Origin: Pedobacter sp. AJM
GTDB taxonomy: Bacteria > Bacteroidota > Bacteroidia > Sphingobacteriales > Sphingobacteriaceae
Direction of reading: 5' to 3'
Length of the DNA: 64,000 nt
Assembly: GCF_002197755.1 (NCBI RefSeq)
Contig: NZ_NHOT01000003.1
Location: forward strand, 1,116,001 to 1,180,000
Shown: piece after piece, positions 1 to 9,065 of the stretch
How positions within the stretch are numbered: the first letter of the stretch is position 1
Layout of the letters: the number at the start of each line of letters is the position of its first letter
Program-made: the position numbers and the translations under genes
The notes under the pieces: generated by a model
Told to the model about the DNA's origin: nothing
Databases searched by the model: none
The model's input: the letters and a program-made list of their open reading frames with translations, nothing else

Positions 1-1
1 C

Positions 2-655
2 TTAAACAATGTGGTTAAAAAAGGAATTAAGCACTTTGCGGATGTTGAAGAAAACACACCGGCAAAACATCGGGCAAAGCCAGTTCTTTTAAAGCCAGTA
101 ACGACTACGATTTACAAACCCATTATGCAGGCACATTGCATCGTAGGCACTCAAACTTATTCTACTTATCAGGACAGCAAGGTTGGCCTAATGCTCCTGA
201 ATAATTATTTTGGCGGTAATGGCATGAGTTCTGTCTTAAATTTGCAAATCAGGGAGAAATATGGAATTGCATATACTATTGAATCAAATTTTTCACCCCT
301 AAGCGATACCGGAATCTTTTCTATTTATTTCGGAACAGATAAAGAAAAACAGGAAAAAGCTTTGGCCCTGATTTTTAAGGAAATTAAAAAACTAAAAGAA
401 AAGCCATTAAATGATCTTCAATTACAAAAAGCCAAAAACAAATTTATTGGTCAGATTGCTTTAGGAGAAGAGAACAGAATTGGATTAATCATTTCAATGG
501 CCAAAAGCTTAATTGACCACGATAAAATTGATTCGCTTGAAACCGTTTTTGAAAAAATAAACGCGGTAAATACAAGGCAGATTGCAGAAATCGTTGATGA
601 GGTTTTAGACATAGAAAGGCTTAACATTTTTACTTTCTCGCCGATAGCGGAATAA
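2..655 (+). CDS. M16 family zinc peptidase, C-terminal part (truncated by window edge)
   Basis: The reading frame is open from base 2, so the gene begins outside the window; 217 residues are visible. They match the inactive C-terminal half of pitrilysin-family (M16) peptidases: the segment with LQIREKYGIAYTIES carries the conserved Arg and Tyr that help bind substrate, and it ends in a helical stretch with QLQKAKNKF. The catalytic HxxEH motif would lie in the missing N-terminal half. These proteins degrade peptides, usually in the periplasm in this phylum. The GTG at 11 is an internal codon, not a start. Confidence 0.85.
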   Translation, partial: LNNVVKKGIKHFADVEENTPAKHRAKPVLLKPVTTTIYKPIMQAHCIVGTQTYSTYQDSKVGLMLLNNYFGGNGMSSVLNLQIREKYGIAYTIESNFSPLSDTGIFSIYFGTDKEKQEKALALIFKEIKKLKEKPLNDLQLQKAKNKFIGQIALGEENRIGLIISMAKSLIDHDKIDSLETVFEKINAVNTRQIAEIVDEVLDIERLNIFTFSPIAE

Positions 656-676
656 TTGTTATTTTTGTACCGTTAA

Positions 677-765
677 GTTTTATTGGCCTGTCACCCTGAA
701 ACTCGTGGAAGGATATACAAACAAGCTGGTCTTCGACAGGCTCAGACTGACAAACCGTTGAAATT
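677..765. repeat. Degenerate interspersed inverted repeat
   Basis: Non-coding stretch between the M16 peptidase and def. A left arm beginning GTCACCCTGAAACTCG and a right arm at 731-752 (CTTCGACAGGCTCAGACTGA) are imperfect reverse complements. The right arm resembles a sequence at 51643-51664, matching at about 17 of 22 positions, so this is probably one copy of a dispersed REP-like element. Confidence 0.45.
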
Positions 766-807
766 AATAGCCTCAGGCTTAATCGTCTGAATGAAATATA
801 TTATATC

Positions 808-1368
808 ATGAAATTACCTATAGTTGCTTACGGGGATCCGATTTTAAAAAAGATCGCAACCGATATTGATCAAGATTATCCAGAACTGGAAAAGCTGATT
901 AGTGATATGTTCGATACCATGTATTATGCAAATGGTGTTGGCCTTGCTGCGCCACAAATTGGTCTTCCAATCCGTTTGTTTATTGTAGATATCGGGGAGG
1001 ATGAAGATGGAACACCTGGTTATAAAAAAGTATTTATAAACGCAAAAATCGTGGAAGAAGCAGGCGAACCATGGATGTTCAATGAAGGCTGTTTAAGTAT
1101 CCCGGATATTCGTGAAAATATTTCACGTAAACCTAATATCAAGATAAATTACCTGGATGAAAATTTTGTAGAACATACCGATGATGTGGATGGAATGCCA
1201 GCCCGTGTGATTCAGCATGAATATGATCATATTGAAGGCAAACTATTTACCGATAAAATAAGTGTGCTGCGTAAAACCATGCTGAAAAGCAAACTGGATG
1301 CCATTGCAAAAGGAAATATCAAAACAGATTACAAAATGAAGTTCCTGAATAAGAGCAAAAAAAGATAA
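808..1368 (+). CDS. def: Peptide deformylase
   Basis: Removes the N-terminal formyl group from new proteins in the cytoplasm. The 186-residue protein has all three signature motifs: GVGLAAPQIG (43-52), EGCLSIP (93-99) and QHEYDHIEG (136-144). The metal ligands are therefore Cys95, His137 and His141, with catalytic Glu138. Length is normal for the family. It stands alone on the plus strand and is followed at once by a strong hairpin terminator. Confidence 0.98.
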   Translation: MKLPIVAYGDPILKKIATDIDQDYPELEKLISDMFDTMYYANGVGLAAPQIGLPIRLFIVDIGEDEDGTPGYKKVFINAKIVEEAGEPWMFNEGCLSIPDIRENISRKPNIKINYLDENFVEHTDDVDGMPARVIQHEYDHIEGKLFTDKISVLRKTMLKSKLDAIAKGNIKTDYKMKFLNKSKKR

Positions 1369-1380
1369 ATGTTATGGAAG

Positions 1381-1410
1381 AGGGAAAATGGAAACGTTTT
1401 CCCTTTTTTT
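1381..1410 (+). terminator. Rho-independent terminator of def
   Basis: Arms AGGGAAAA and TTTTCCCT with an 8-base loop, followed by a run of T. It starts 12 bases after the def stop codon. Confidence 0.85.
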
Positions 1411-1426
1411 ATTCATTCCGTCATTG

Positions 1427-1500
1427 CAAGGCACGGGGTAATCTCAATCGCAAAACAGATTGCTTCGTCAGCTGAAAAAGCCTCCTTGCCATGAAAATTT
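1427..1500. repeat. REP-like interspersed element (degenerate)
   Basis: The stretch begins TCATTGCAAGGCACGG, contains CAGATTGCTTCGTC in the middle and ends CCTCCTTGCCATGA, so its two ends are approximate inverted repeats. The core GATTGCTTCGT also occurs in the hairpin at 50456-50497. It lies between the convergent genes def and the 1551-2189 gene. Confidence 0.45.
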
Positions 1501-1550
1501 GTCGATTTTGAATGTCCAGGCCTACAGACTCCAAACTTAAGACTCAAGAC

Positions 1551-2189
1551 TTAATTCTCACTTCGCTTCTTATCGCCGTCAAAAATCTGCTGCATTAATT
1601 TACCCCAGGCAAAAGGATTTAATAATGGGTTGGTTTGCACCATGTTTTTATTAACCATCCTGTCGAAGTTGTACCGGTAATTCTGACTGCCGATTTCCTG
1701 TCCATCACGTGGTAAAGTCTGGATCAAACCATCTATCGATGAACGCGAAAGATTCTTTTTGGCTATCGCCATATCATCATCAGCCAGTTTCATCGATAGA
1801 AATTCCCGCGTAAATTCTTCTGTAGTTGCCCACGGAAAAACACGAACAGAAGGTAAATCAATTACGTTGGATTTTAACTTCACCATGATCGTATACTTAC
1901 TGTCTGGTGTACCCTCCGGAATTATAGTAGAGAATTTTTTATAGCCAATGGCTGTGAATAAAATAGTGTCGCCAGGATTCACAACAAAACTAAAATAACC
2001 ACGGTAATCTGCGGCAACCCGTTTGCTTTTGGCGGAGAGATCGGTAATGGTTACGTATGGGATTACATTTGAACTATCGATATCGGTAATAATTCCTGAA
2101 AATTGGATAAGTTTTTCCCCGGCCGGCTTCTGCTGTGCAAAAGTAGCAAAGGAAAAAAACAAGCAAATCAGGGTAACACAATATCTCAT
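1551..2189 (-). CDS. Secreted protein with carboxypeptidase regulatory-like domain
   Basis: The 212-residue protein starts with a signal peptide (1-18, cut before QQ). Residues about 30-105 form a CarboxypepD_reg-like beta-sandwich: FSGIITDIDSSNVIPYVTI, then YRGYFSFVV and GYKKFS. The remaining half is charged and has no motif I recognise. In Bacteroidota this domain often sits at the N-terminus of TonB-dependent receptors, but no beta-barrel follows here. It is probably a periplasmic or surface protein of unknown role. Confidence 0.75.
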   Translation of the reverse strand: MRYCVTLICLFFSFATFAQQKPAGEKLIQFSGIITDIDSSNVIPYVTITDLSAKSKRVAADYRGYFSFVVNPGDTILFTAIGYKKFSTIIPEGTPDSKYTIMVKLKSNVIDLPSVRVFPWATTEEFTREFLSMKLADDDMAIAKKNLSRSSIDGLIQTLPRDGQEIGSQNYRYNFDRMVNKNMVQTNPLLNPFAWGKLMQQIFDGDKKRSEN

Positions 2190-2241
2190 TGAGACAAAAG
2201 TAATTTTAATAATAAAACTTCCTTGTTAAATATTGTTAAAG

Positions 2242-2487
2242 CTATTCCTGCTCTGCCATGTTTACAGCAACGACTGAAGTGATTTGCGGTACAGCTTTCA
2301 TTATAGCCTGTTCAATACCCGATTTCATGGTCATGAAACTCATTGGACAAGAGCCACAGTTGCCCAATAACTTAAGCTTTACTGTACCATCAGCTGTAAT
2401 TTCTTCAACAGAAACATCACCTCCATCAGCCTTTAAATATGGCCTGATAGTTTCCAATGCCTGTTCTACTTGTTCTGTTAAATTCAT
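2242..2487 (-). CDS. NifU-like C-terminal domain protein (Fe-S cluster carrier)
   Basis: The 81-residue protein consists only of the NifU C-terminal domain, a scaffold or carrier that holds an Fe-S cluster through the CxxC at Cys44 and Cys47 (GNCGSCPMS). It lies 35 bases downstream of the Mrp-type Fe-S carrier ATPase on the same strand, so the two probably form a small Fe-S assembly operon. Nfu-type proteins hand clusters to client enzymes. Window clients could include NadA, but that link is inference. Confidence 0.92.
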   Translation of the reverse strand: MNLTEQVEQALETIRPYLKADGGDVSVEEITADGTVKLKLLGNCGSCPMSFMTMKSGIEQAIMKAVPQITSVVAVNMAEQE

Positions 2488-2522
2488 TATTGGTTATTTA
2501 AAGATATAAAAATAGTAATTTT

Positions 2523-3599
2523 TTAGCAATTCGCCATTTGCGCATTATTGATGGATATCTGCTGTGCAATTTTACTGGCAATGTTTCCAAATATAACATC
2601 CAGCAAAGGATTTTGGTTTAAAGCAACCGGCTTACCCTGGTCTCCGGCTTCTGAAATGCTTTGAATAATCGGAATTTCACCTAAAAATGGCACATCAAAT
2701 CTTTCCGCCAGTCTTGTTCCGCCTCCCTTACCAAAAATGTAATATTTATTTTCCGGCAATTCTTCCGGCGTAAAATAAGACATGTTTTCTACAACCCCTA
2801 AAATGGGAATATTGATCCCGGGCATCTGGAACATGGCCAGCCCTTTATGCGTATCAGCCAGTGCAACCTGCTGCGGTGTAGTAACCACAACAGCACCTGA
2901 TATAGGAAAACTCTGTGTAATGGTGATGTGGATATCTCCGGTACCAGGAGGAAGATCTACAATTAAATAATCCAGTTCGCCCCAATTGGTATCATTAAAA
3001 AGTTGCTTTACCGCATTTGAAGCCATTGGTCCGCGCCAGGGCACCGGCTGACCAGGATCTGCAAAAAAACCAAGAGATAAAATCTTGATGCCATATTTCT
3101 CAACAGGGATAATTTTTGTTTTTCCATCCGCCGTTTCTTCAGCACCTGGTTTTGCATCAACCAAATCAAACATCGTAGGCACTGACGGGCCATAAATATC
3201 GGCATCGATTAAACCTACCTTTGCACCATCCCTGGCAAGCACTACAGCCAGGTTGCTGGATACCGTTGATTTACCTACACCTCCTTTGCCGGATGAAACC
3301 AAAATAATGTTTTTGATGTTATCCAATGAGGATGAATTTACAGGCTGTGTTACCCTTGAAGTAACATTAATGCTGATTTCAGCAGTTGCTGACACAAAAT
3401 GTTTAATCGCGTTAGTACAGGCATTTTTGAGCATCTCTTTCATCGGGCAGGCCGGTGTGGTGAGCTCCAGTGTAAAGCTTATATGTTGATCAGTAATTTT
3501 TAGATCCTTAATCATGTTTAAGGTGACCAAATCTTTTTTCAGATCAGGATCCTCTACATTCTTAAGGGCATCTAAAACTTGTTGCGGGCTAATTTGCAT
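2523..3599 (-). CDS. Mrp/NBP35 family Fe-S cluster carrier ATPase
   Basis: The 358-residue protein has an N-terminal MIP18 (DUF59) domain (about 1-85) and a ParA/MinD-type P-loop domain with deviant Walker A GKGGVGKST (104-112). It also has IDADIYGPSVP and DLPPGTGD. The family delivers Fe-S clusters in the cytoplasm. The CPxC pair usual after ENMS(Y/W)F is absent: the sequence reads FTPEELPENKYY. Cys51 (TPACPM) in the MIP18 domain is kept. It is the first gene of a pair with the NifU-like gene. Confidence 0.95.
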   Translation of the reverse strand: MQISPQQVLDALKNVEDPDLKKDLVTLNMIKDLKITDQHISFTLELTTPACPMKEMLKNACTNAIKHFVSATAEISINVTSRVTQPVNSSSLDNIKNIILVSSGKGGVGKSTVSSNLAVVLARDGAKVGLIDADIYGPSVPTMFDLVDAKPGAEETADGKTKIIPVEKYGIKILSLGFFADPGQPVPWRGPMASNAVKQLFNDTNWGELDYLIVDLPPGTGDIHITITQSFPISGAVVVTTPQQVALADTHKGLAMFQMPGINIPILGVVENMSYFTPEELPENKYYIFGKGGGTRLAERFDVPFLGEIPIIQSISEAGDQGKPVALNQNPLLDVIFGNIASKIAQQISINNAQMANC

Positions 3600-3730
3600 G
3601 GTATTAATTTAAATTCAAAATTAACAAAACATCGCTACAAATACTTTTATTTAGGCTTTTAAACTGTAATTTTAACACGAAATAAACATTTAATTGTTAC
3701 GTTTAAGCAATTAACCATTTTAACGACTAT

Positions 3731-5878
3731 ATGCGAATACCAAAAATCAAGATCCCTAAAAAATATTTAAAAATCGGAGCCTGGGTTTTAGGTGTTTTTT
3801 TAATTGTTTGCATGGCTTTAGGTGCCGTTGCCTATAGCAAAAGGGAAGCGCTGTTAAAGAAAATGATGGCTAAAGCTATTGCCAAAGCTGACCGGGATTA
3901 TGGACTGGAAATTAAAATCGGCTCTGCCGGATTTACAGGTTTGAGTACCGTAAAAATGACGGCGATTTCTATTGTACCTAAGGAGCGGGATACGCTTTCC
4001 AACATCGGCGAATTAAGCGTTGGGGTAAAGCTTCTTCCTTTAATATTTGGTAATGTCAAACTATCAGAAGTAAAAATGAGTAATGGATTTGTCAGTGTAG
4101 TGCTGAAGGATTCCACCACCAATATCGATTTTATTTTAAAGCGTAAGAAAAAGGACAGTACAGAAAATAAAGGCAAATCCAACCTGTCAGAAATTGCCAA
4201 TAATATCCTTAACCAGGTTTTATACAAAATTCCTGATGATATGGATGTAAAAAACATGGTTTTTAAGTTTAACGATCATGATACAGCTAAACTAAGTTTT
4301 GCTACGGTTGCTGTAATTGATGGTGGTGATTTAAAATCGACCATTAACGTTAACCATGGAGAATCTACCTGGCATATTGATGGTTATGTAAATCCGGGCA
4401 GCAAAGAATTAAGCTTCACCGCTTATGCTGACGGGAAGAAGCTGGAATTGCCTTATCTGAATAATAAGCTTCATGCCAAGTTGAGTTTCGACACCCTTCA
4501 AACGGAGCTAAAAAACGCAAAATACAGTGGTAATGATTATAAAATTTCCGGTTCATGGTCAGTTAAAAATATGCTGATTAACCAGCCAAGAATCGCCTCC
4601 AACGATATTATTGTTCAAAGCGCAAAATTAGACGCTGATATTTTAGTAGGTCCGAATTACATTGCATTAGATAGCAGCTCTACGGCTTATTTAAAAAATG
4701 CTGAAATCCATCCCTTTATCAAATATACTTTAGGAAAAAACAAAATCTACGAACTCAAACTTAACGCTCCTGAACAGGATGCACAAGCGGTTCTGAACGC
4801 CTTTCCTCAAGGTTTATTTGAATCTCTGGAAGGCTTAAAGGTACAGGGCAAGGTAAAATACAATCTTAATTTTTATCTGGACACCAAAATCCCGGATAGT
4901 GTTCGCTTTAATTCAACATTAACACCTGTTGATTTTAAAATTACAAAATGGGGAAAAACAGACCTGCAAAAAATTAACAGCCCTTTTGTTTATACGCCTT
5001 ATGAATATGGCAAACCCATGCGTGATATTACCATCGGCCCGGCTAACCACAACTTTACACCATTAAATCAGATTTCAAAAAACTTTATCAATGCCGTGTT
5101 AACAGCAGAGGATCCATCCTTTTTTACGCACAATGGTTTTGTAGAAGAATCTATCCGGAAATCAATTGCCGTAAATTATAAGGAAAAGAAATTTAAAAGA
5201 GGGGGAAGCACCATCAGCATGCAGCTGGTTAAAAATGTTTACCTCAGTCGCCAGAAAACACTTGCAAGGAAAGCTGAAGAAATTCTCATTGTATGGCTTA
5301 TCGAACATAATCACCTGGTAAGTAAAAACAGAATGCTGGAGGTTTATTTCAACATCATGGAACTGGGAAAAAACATTTACGGCATTGGAGAAGCATCAAG
5401 GTATTATTTTGGCAAGCAACCAGCCGACTTAACGATTGGTGACGGGTTATTCCTGGCCAGCATTGTTCCGAAACCAAAAGCAGCCATGTACAAGTTTATG
5501 GCAGGTGGCGGTCTGAAACCTTATATGTTCAACTATTTTAGGTTCATGGGAAACATTATGGCCAGGCGGGGTTTAACACCCGCTGACACTTCTGGTTATG
5601 GATTTTACAATGTTCGTTTAAGAGAGGGTTTACGACAGTACCTGGCACCAGATACTTCAGCTGTGGATACTTCAGCATTTGATGGCGACGATGATGAGGG
5701 AATGCCGCCAGTGATCATGCAGGATAACAATAAAAACCTTTTCGATCGTATTTTTGGAGGGCGTAAGAATGATACCACAACCGTTAAACCTGCAGATACC
5801 ACCAAAACCAGAAAACAGTTGAGACAGGAACGCCGAGAGCAGCGCAGGCTGCAGAAAGAGCTGGAGAAAGGATTGTAA
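3731..5878 (+). CDS. AsmA-like N-terminus fused to GT51 peptidoglycan glycosyltransferase
   Basis: The 715-residue protein has a transmembrane anchor (about 16-36), a long beta-rich region (about 40-420) resembling AsmA-type membrane proteins, then a GT51 domain (about 445-600). Its motif is EDPSFFTHNG with catalytic Glu460; further GT51 motifs are RGGSTISMQLVKN and ELGKNIYGIGEAS (Glu544). The GT51 family polymerises lipid II into glycan strands outside the inner membrane. No penicillin-binding transpeptidase domain follows; the tail (620-715) is acidic then Lys/Arg-rich. It is a monofunctional enzyme with an unusual large N-terminal extension. Confidence 0.88.
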   Translation: MRIPKIKIPKKYLKIGAWVLGVFLIVCMALGAVAYSKREALLKKMMAKAIAKADRDYGLEIKIGSAGFTGLSTVKMTAISIVPKERDTLSNIGELSVGVKLLPLIFGNVKLSEVKMSNGFVSVVLKDSTTNIDFILKRKKKDSTENKGKSNLSEIANNILNQVLYKIPDDMDVKNMVFKFNDHDTAKLSFATVAVIDGGDLKSTINVNHGESTWHIDGYVNPGSKELSFTAYADGKKLELPYLNNKLHAKLSFDTLQTELKNAKYSGNDYKISGSWSVKNMLINQPRIASNDIIVQSAKLDADILVGPNYIALDSSSTAYLKNAEIHPFIKYTLGKNKIYELKLNAPEQDAQAVLNAFPQGLFESLEGLKVQGKVKYNLNFYLDTKIPDSVRFNSTLTPVDFKITKWGKTDLQKINSPFVYTPYEYGKPMRDITIGPANHNFTPLNQISKNFINAVLTAEDPSFFTHNGFVEESIRKSIAVNYKEKKFKRGGSTISMQLVKNVYLSRQKTLARKAEEILIVWLIEHNHLVSKNRMLEVYFNIMELGKNIYGIGEASRYYFGKQPADLTIGDGLFLASIVPKPKAAMYKFMAGGGLKPYMFNYFRFMGNIMARRGLTPADTSGYGFYNVRLREGLRQYLAPDTSAVDTSAFDGDDDEGMPPVIMQDNNKNLFDRIFGGRKNDTTTVKPADTTKTRKQLRQERREQRRLQKELEKGL

Positions 5879-5936
5879 ATCAGCTGACAATTCACAATTC
5901 AACTCAACTTTAATACATTAAACATCACCAAAGAGC

Positions 5937-6479
5937 ATGCACAAAATACAGGTAGAGGATAAAGAATTCGAAATCTTTTTAGAAAATGAGACCATTAATA
6001 AAAGGATTCGTTTAATGGGCATTCAAATGAATGTCGATTATGAAAAAAAGTGTCCGTTGTTTATTGGTGTATTAAATGGAAGTTTTTTATTCCTGGCAGA
6101 TCTCATCAAGGAGGTTGACATCCCCTGTGAGGTGGCATTTATGCGTGTGGCATCTTACGAAGGTACCTCAAGCTCCGGTCAGGTAAAAGAATTAATCGGC
6201 CTACCAGAAAATATAGAAGGCAGGGATATAATTGTCGTAGAGGATATTGTGGATACAGGCTTAACACTCACATATATTTTAAAAACCATAAAAGAGAAAA
6301 ATCCGGCATCAGTAAAAGTAGCCTCACTTTTACTTAAACCTTCCGCTTTAAAGTACGAAATGGAAGATTTAGCCTACATTGGTTTTGAAATTCCAAATGA
6401 ATTCGTGGTAGGTTACGGATTAGATTATAATGGATTGGGAAGAAACCTGATCGATATTTACAGGGCTACCGGGGCATAA
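5937..6479 (+). CDS. hpt: Hypoxanthine phosphoribosyltransferase
   Basis: Purine salvage: hypoxanthine or guanine plus PRPP gives IMP or GMP. The 180-residue cytoplasmic protein carries the PRPP-binding loop VVEDIVDTGLT (100-110), the substrate-proximal FIGVLNGSF (42-50) and MRVASYEG in the flexible loop. Length is typical. It follows the GT51 gene by 58 bases on the same strand. Confidence 0.95.
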   Translation: MHKIQVEDKEFEIFLENETINKRIRLMGIQMNVDYEKKCPLFIGVLNGSFLFLADLIKEVDIPCEVAFMRVASYEGTSSSGQVKELIGLPENIEGRDIIVVEDIVDTGLTLTYILKTIKEKNPASVKVASLLLKPSALKYEMEDLAYIGFEIPNEFVVGYGLDYNGLGRNLIDIYRATGA

Positions 6480-6486
6480 TTTTTAA

Positions 6487-6514
6487 TTGGATTAATTTAT
6501 TTTTCGCACCTTTG
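6487..6514 (+). promoter_or_regulatory. Bacteroidota-type promoter of psd
   Basis: TTG at 6487-6489 and CACCTTTG (close to TAnnTTTG) at 6507-6514, 17 bases apart. This resembles the -33/-7 promoter of this phylum. The psd start is 17 bases downstream of the box. Confidence 0.55.
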
Positions 6515-6531
6515 CGCAATATTTTAAGATT

Positions 6532-7191
6532 ATGACCATACATAAGGAAGGCTATACCACTATTGCCCTGACCATTTTACTGATTTTTGTGATCAACGCT
6601 GTTGTTGATTATAAATACTACGACATCACCTGGTTGCGTTGGTTCATTTATATTTTCTCCGCTGCCTTATTTCTGATTGTCCTGCAGTTTTTCCGCAATC
6701 CCAGCCGCAGTTTTTCCAATGGTGAAAACCTGGTGATCTGCCCTGCCGATGGGAAAGTAGTGGTAATAGAGGAAACTGAAGAAGACGAATACTTTAAGGA
6801 TAAACGTTTACAGGTTTCCATTTTTATGTCGCCGGTAAACGTACACATTAATCGGAACCCGATTTCGGGTGTGGTGAAATTTTTTAAATACCACCCGGGG
6901 AAATATTTAGCCGCCTGGAACCCTAAATCATCAACGGAAAACGAACGCACCACTACGGTGGTGGAACACAAAAATGGCACACCGGTTTTATTTCGTCAGA
7001 TTGCAGGGGCGCTGGCCCGTAGAATTGTATGGTATGTAAAAGAGGGTGATCAGGTGGTACAGACTGAACAATTTGGATTTATTAAATTTGGATCAAGAGT
7101 GGATGTTTTCTTACCTGTTGGAACCAAAGTGAATGTTGAACTTAACCAGGTGGTAAAAGGCGGTATCACTACGCTGGCTACTTTAAGTTAA
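6532..7191 (+). CDS. psd: Phosphatidylserine decarboxylase family protein
   Basis: Makes phosphatidylethanolamine from phosphatidylserine at the inner membrane. This is the short form (219 residues): two N-terminal membrane segments (about 10-27 and 34-53), then the catalytic domain with CPADGKV, MSPVNVHINRNP and the self-cleavage site FGSR, where Gly187-Ser188 would yield the pyruvoyl group. It probably has its own promoter and ends at a shared hairpin. cdsA, the upstream enzyme of the same lipid pathway, is at 43252-44061. Confidence 0.93.
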   Translation: MTIHKEGYTTIALTILLIFVINAVVDYKYYDITWLRWFIYIFSAALFLIVLQFFRNPSRSFSNGENLVICPADGKVVVIEETEEDEYFKDKRLQVSIFMSPVNVHINRNPISGVVKFFKYHPGKYLAAWNPKSSTENERTTTVVEHKNGTPVLFRQIAGALARRIVWYVKEGDQVVQTEQFGFIKFGSRVDVFLPVGTKVNVELNQVVKGGITTLATLS

Positions 7192-7210
7192 TTAAATAAT
7201 ACATTTCTAT

Positions 7211-7250
7211 AAAAACCCTGGCTGGCTTAATGCCACACCGGGGGTTTTCT
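7211..7250. terminator. Terminator between convergent psd and mscS-type genes
   Basis: AAAACCCTGG pairs with CCGGGGGTTTT (one bulge), with A-rich and T-rich flanks on the two sides, so it could act in both directions. Confidence 0.65.
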
Positions 7251-7274
7251 TTTATTCAGGCAGCGGAATTAATC

Positions 7275-8453
7275 TTAATCTGTAGTATCATTACCCACTT
7301 CCTTTTCTGCGCTGGCAACCGGCACAATGTGGTCGCTGATTAAACGTTGGGTTGGATAAGCAAAATCTGACTGATTGCGCATCACAATGTCCATAATTTC
7401 AAGGTTAATTTCCTGGCGGATATCTAAAAAGGCATCATTATTCAGTATGGTAACAAAGTAGTTGATTTCTACAATTAAACCAGAATCACCAAAGCTTTTA
7501 AAAGAGGCTGTTCCATCTCCGCTTGTTCCTTCATGTCCATTAATGTAAGATTCAATTTCAGTTACAATCCGCCTGACAGATTCCGCCTTTGTTTCATAAG
7601 TTAAACCGATAGTAAAGGCTACTTTTCTGGAGTTTCTGAGTGAAAGGTTTTCTAAAACACCATCAATCATACCACGATTAGGTATTGTAGCCATTGTCCG
7701 TTCTGAAGTACGTATCCTGGTGCTCCTGAAGCCTACTTTTTCTACCGTTCCTTCCACGCCGTCTACTTTCACCAAATCACCAACCACGAAAGGTTTATCC
7801 AGAAAAATAGTAAATGATCCGATCAGGTTTTCCAGGCTTTCTTTTGCGGCTAATGCGATAGCTATACCACCAATGCCTAAACCGGTAATCAGCGTGAGTA
7901 CGTTTACTTCAAAAACAAAGCCTAAGAGGGTAAAGAAGCCTATAAAGATCACAAGTGTCTTTAACAATTCCTTAAGAAAGGGCACTAACTGGTCATCCGA
8001 TTTATTATTGGTAAGTGATGCTTTGTACAACAACACATGGCTAATAAAATCGATAATTCTCAAAATAATCCAGAATATGGAGAGAATAATCAGAAAAAGA
8101 AAAATCCGGTCAATACAATCTCCTAAACTTACCGGCACAGCTATTTTCATTTTTCCAACAAGCTTACGGTAATGAAATATAGCCACTTCAAGGGGATGCC
8201 TTAATTGATTGATCGCCAGGTAAAGTGTGGTCAGTTGAATGAGTAAGGAGATGGGCTTAATTAATAAAGCCACAAAAGCATCATCGTGTGATTGCTGCGA
8301 AAAGTTTCTAAACAACTTAAATAAAAGCTTGCTTAACAGCTTTGAAATAATTCTTTTTAAGATAATCCCTAAAAATAATATTGCACCAAACAGGCAATAA
8401 GCCATTACGGTATTACCCCAAAATACCTGATCGAAAAAGGCTGCATCTAACAT
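7275..8453 (-). CDS. MscS family mechanosensitive ion channel
   Basis: Inner-membrane channel released by membrane tension. Several hydrophobic segments lie in the first 190 residues. They lead into the pore helix and beta domain: LGIGGIAIALAAKESLENLIGSF, then DKPFVVGDLVKVDGVEGTVEKVGFRSTRIRT. This is the classical MscS core, followed by a cytoplasmic C-terminal domain. I chose the ATG at 8453 rather than the GTG at 8459. A perfect TAAATTTG promoter box on this strand covers 8459-8466 and would overlap the GTG. Confidence 0.92.
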   Translation of the reverse strand: MLDAAFFDQVFWGNTVMAYCLFGAILFLGIILKRIISKLLSKLLFKLFRNFSQQSHDDAFVALLIKPISLLIQLTTLYLAINQLRHPLEVAIFHYRKLVGKMKIAVPVSLGDCIDRIFLFLIILSIFWIILRIIDFISHVLLYKASLTNNKSDDQLVPFLKELLKTLVIFIGFFTLLGFVFEVNVLTLITGLGIGGIAIALAAKESLENLIGSFTIFLDKPFVVGDLVKVDGVEGTVEKVGFRSTRIRTSERTMATIPNRGMIDGVLENLSLRNSRKVAFTIGLTYETKAESVRRIVTEIESYINGHEGTSGDGTASFKSFGDSGLIVEINYFVTILNNDAFLDIRQEINLEIMDIVMRNQSDFAYPTQRLISDHIVPVASAEKEVGNDTTD

Positions 8454-8458
8454 ATCCA

Positions 8459-8466
8459 CAAATTTA
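8459..8466 (-). promoter_or_regulatory. TAnnTTTG box five bases before mscS-type start
   Basis: Read on the minus strand this is TAAATTTG, followed by five bases and then ATG. The spacing would place the transcript start at or next to the start codon. Confidence 0.5.
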
Positions 8467-8527
8467 ATCCTTATGATGGTTATTCACCTTTATTAATGTT
8501 AACCCTAATGGTTAAAATATCCTAAAC

Positions 8528-8558
8528 AAAAAAACCTCCACGAAATGAATCGTGGAGG
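8528..8558 (-). terminator. Terminator of rplS
   Basis: Perfect 9-bp arms CCTCCACGA and TCGTGGAGG with a 6-base loop. On the minus strand it is followed by seven T. It lies 22 bases after the rplS stop. Confidence 0.9.
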
Positions 8559-8580
8559 CTATATCTTATAATAAAGAATA

Positions 8581-8928
8581 TTATTTTCTCAAAGATTTGA
8601 TACGAGCAGCTTTACCAGTTAAAGCACGTAAGTAGAATAATTTCGCTCTACGAACTTTACCATAGCTATTCACTTCAACTTTCTCAATGTTTGGAGAGTT
8701 AAAAGGGAAAATACGCTCAACACCAACACCGTTGCTGATTTTACGAACGGTGAAAGTTTCGTTAGCACCCGCACTGTTACGTTGGATTACAACACCTTGG
8801 TAAATTTGAACACGTTCTTTATTACCTTCGCGAATTTTATAGTGTACGCTCACTGTATCGCCAGACTTGAACGCAGGAAAATCTTTTTTCGCGATGGCCT
8901 GCTCTTCAACAAATTTTACTAAATCCAT
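8581..8928 (-). CDS. rplS: 50S ribosomal protein L19
   Basis: The 115-residue protein of the large subunit lies at the 30S-50S interface. Recognisable segments are [46 protein letters not shown] and [27 protein letters not shown]. It is the last gene of the rpsP-rimM-trmD-rplS cluster, 137 bases after trmD, and ends in a strong terminator. Confidence 0.98.
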   Translation of the reverse strand: MDLVKFVEEQAIAKKDFPAFKSGDTVSVHYKIREGNKERVQIYQGVVIQRNSAGANETFTVRKISNGVGVERIFPFNSPNIEKVEVNSYGKVRRAKLFYLRALTGKAARIKSLRK

Positions 8929-9065
8929 GATTTTAAGCTATTAAATCGATATTTCAACCCGTGAAATTCGGATTGCAATATTAGGGATTTTTTTTCAATT
9001 AAAAAAACTAATTTTATTTTTTCCACAATCTTTTAGAATTCCACATTAATCCTGTGTAAACTCTT

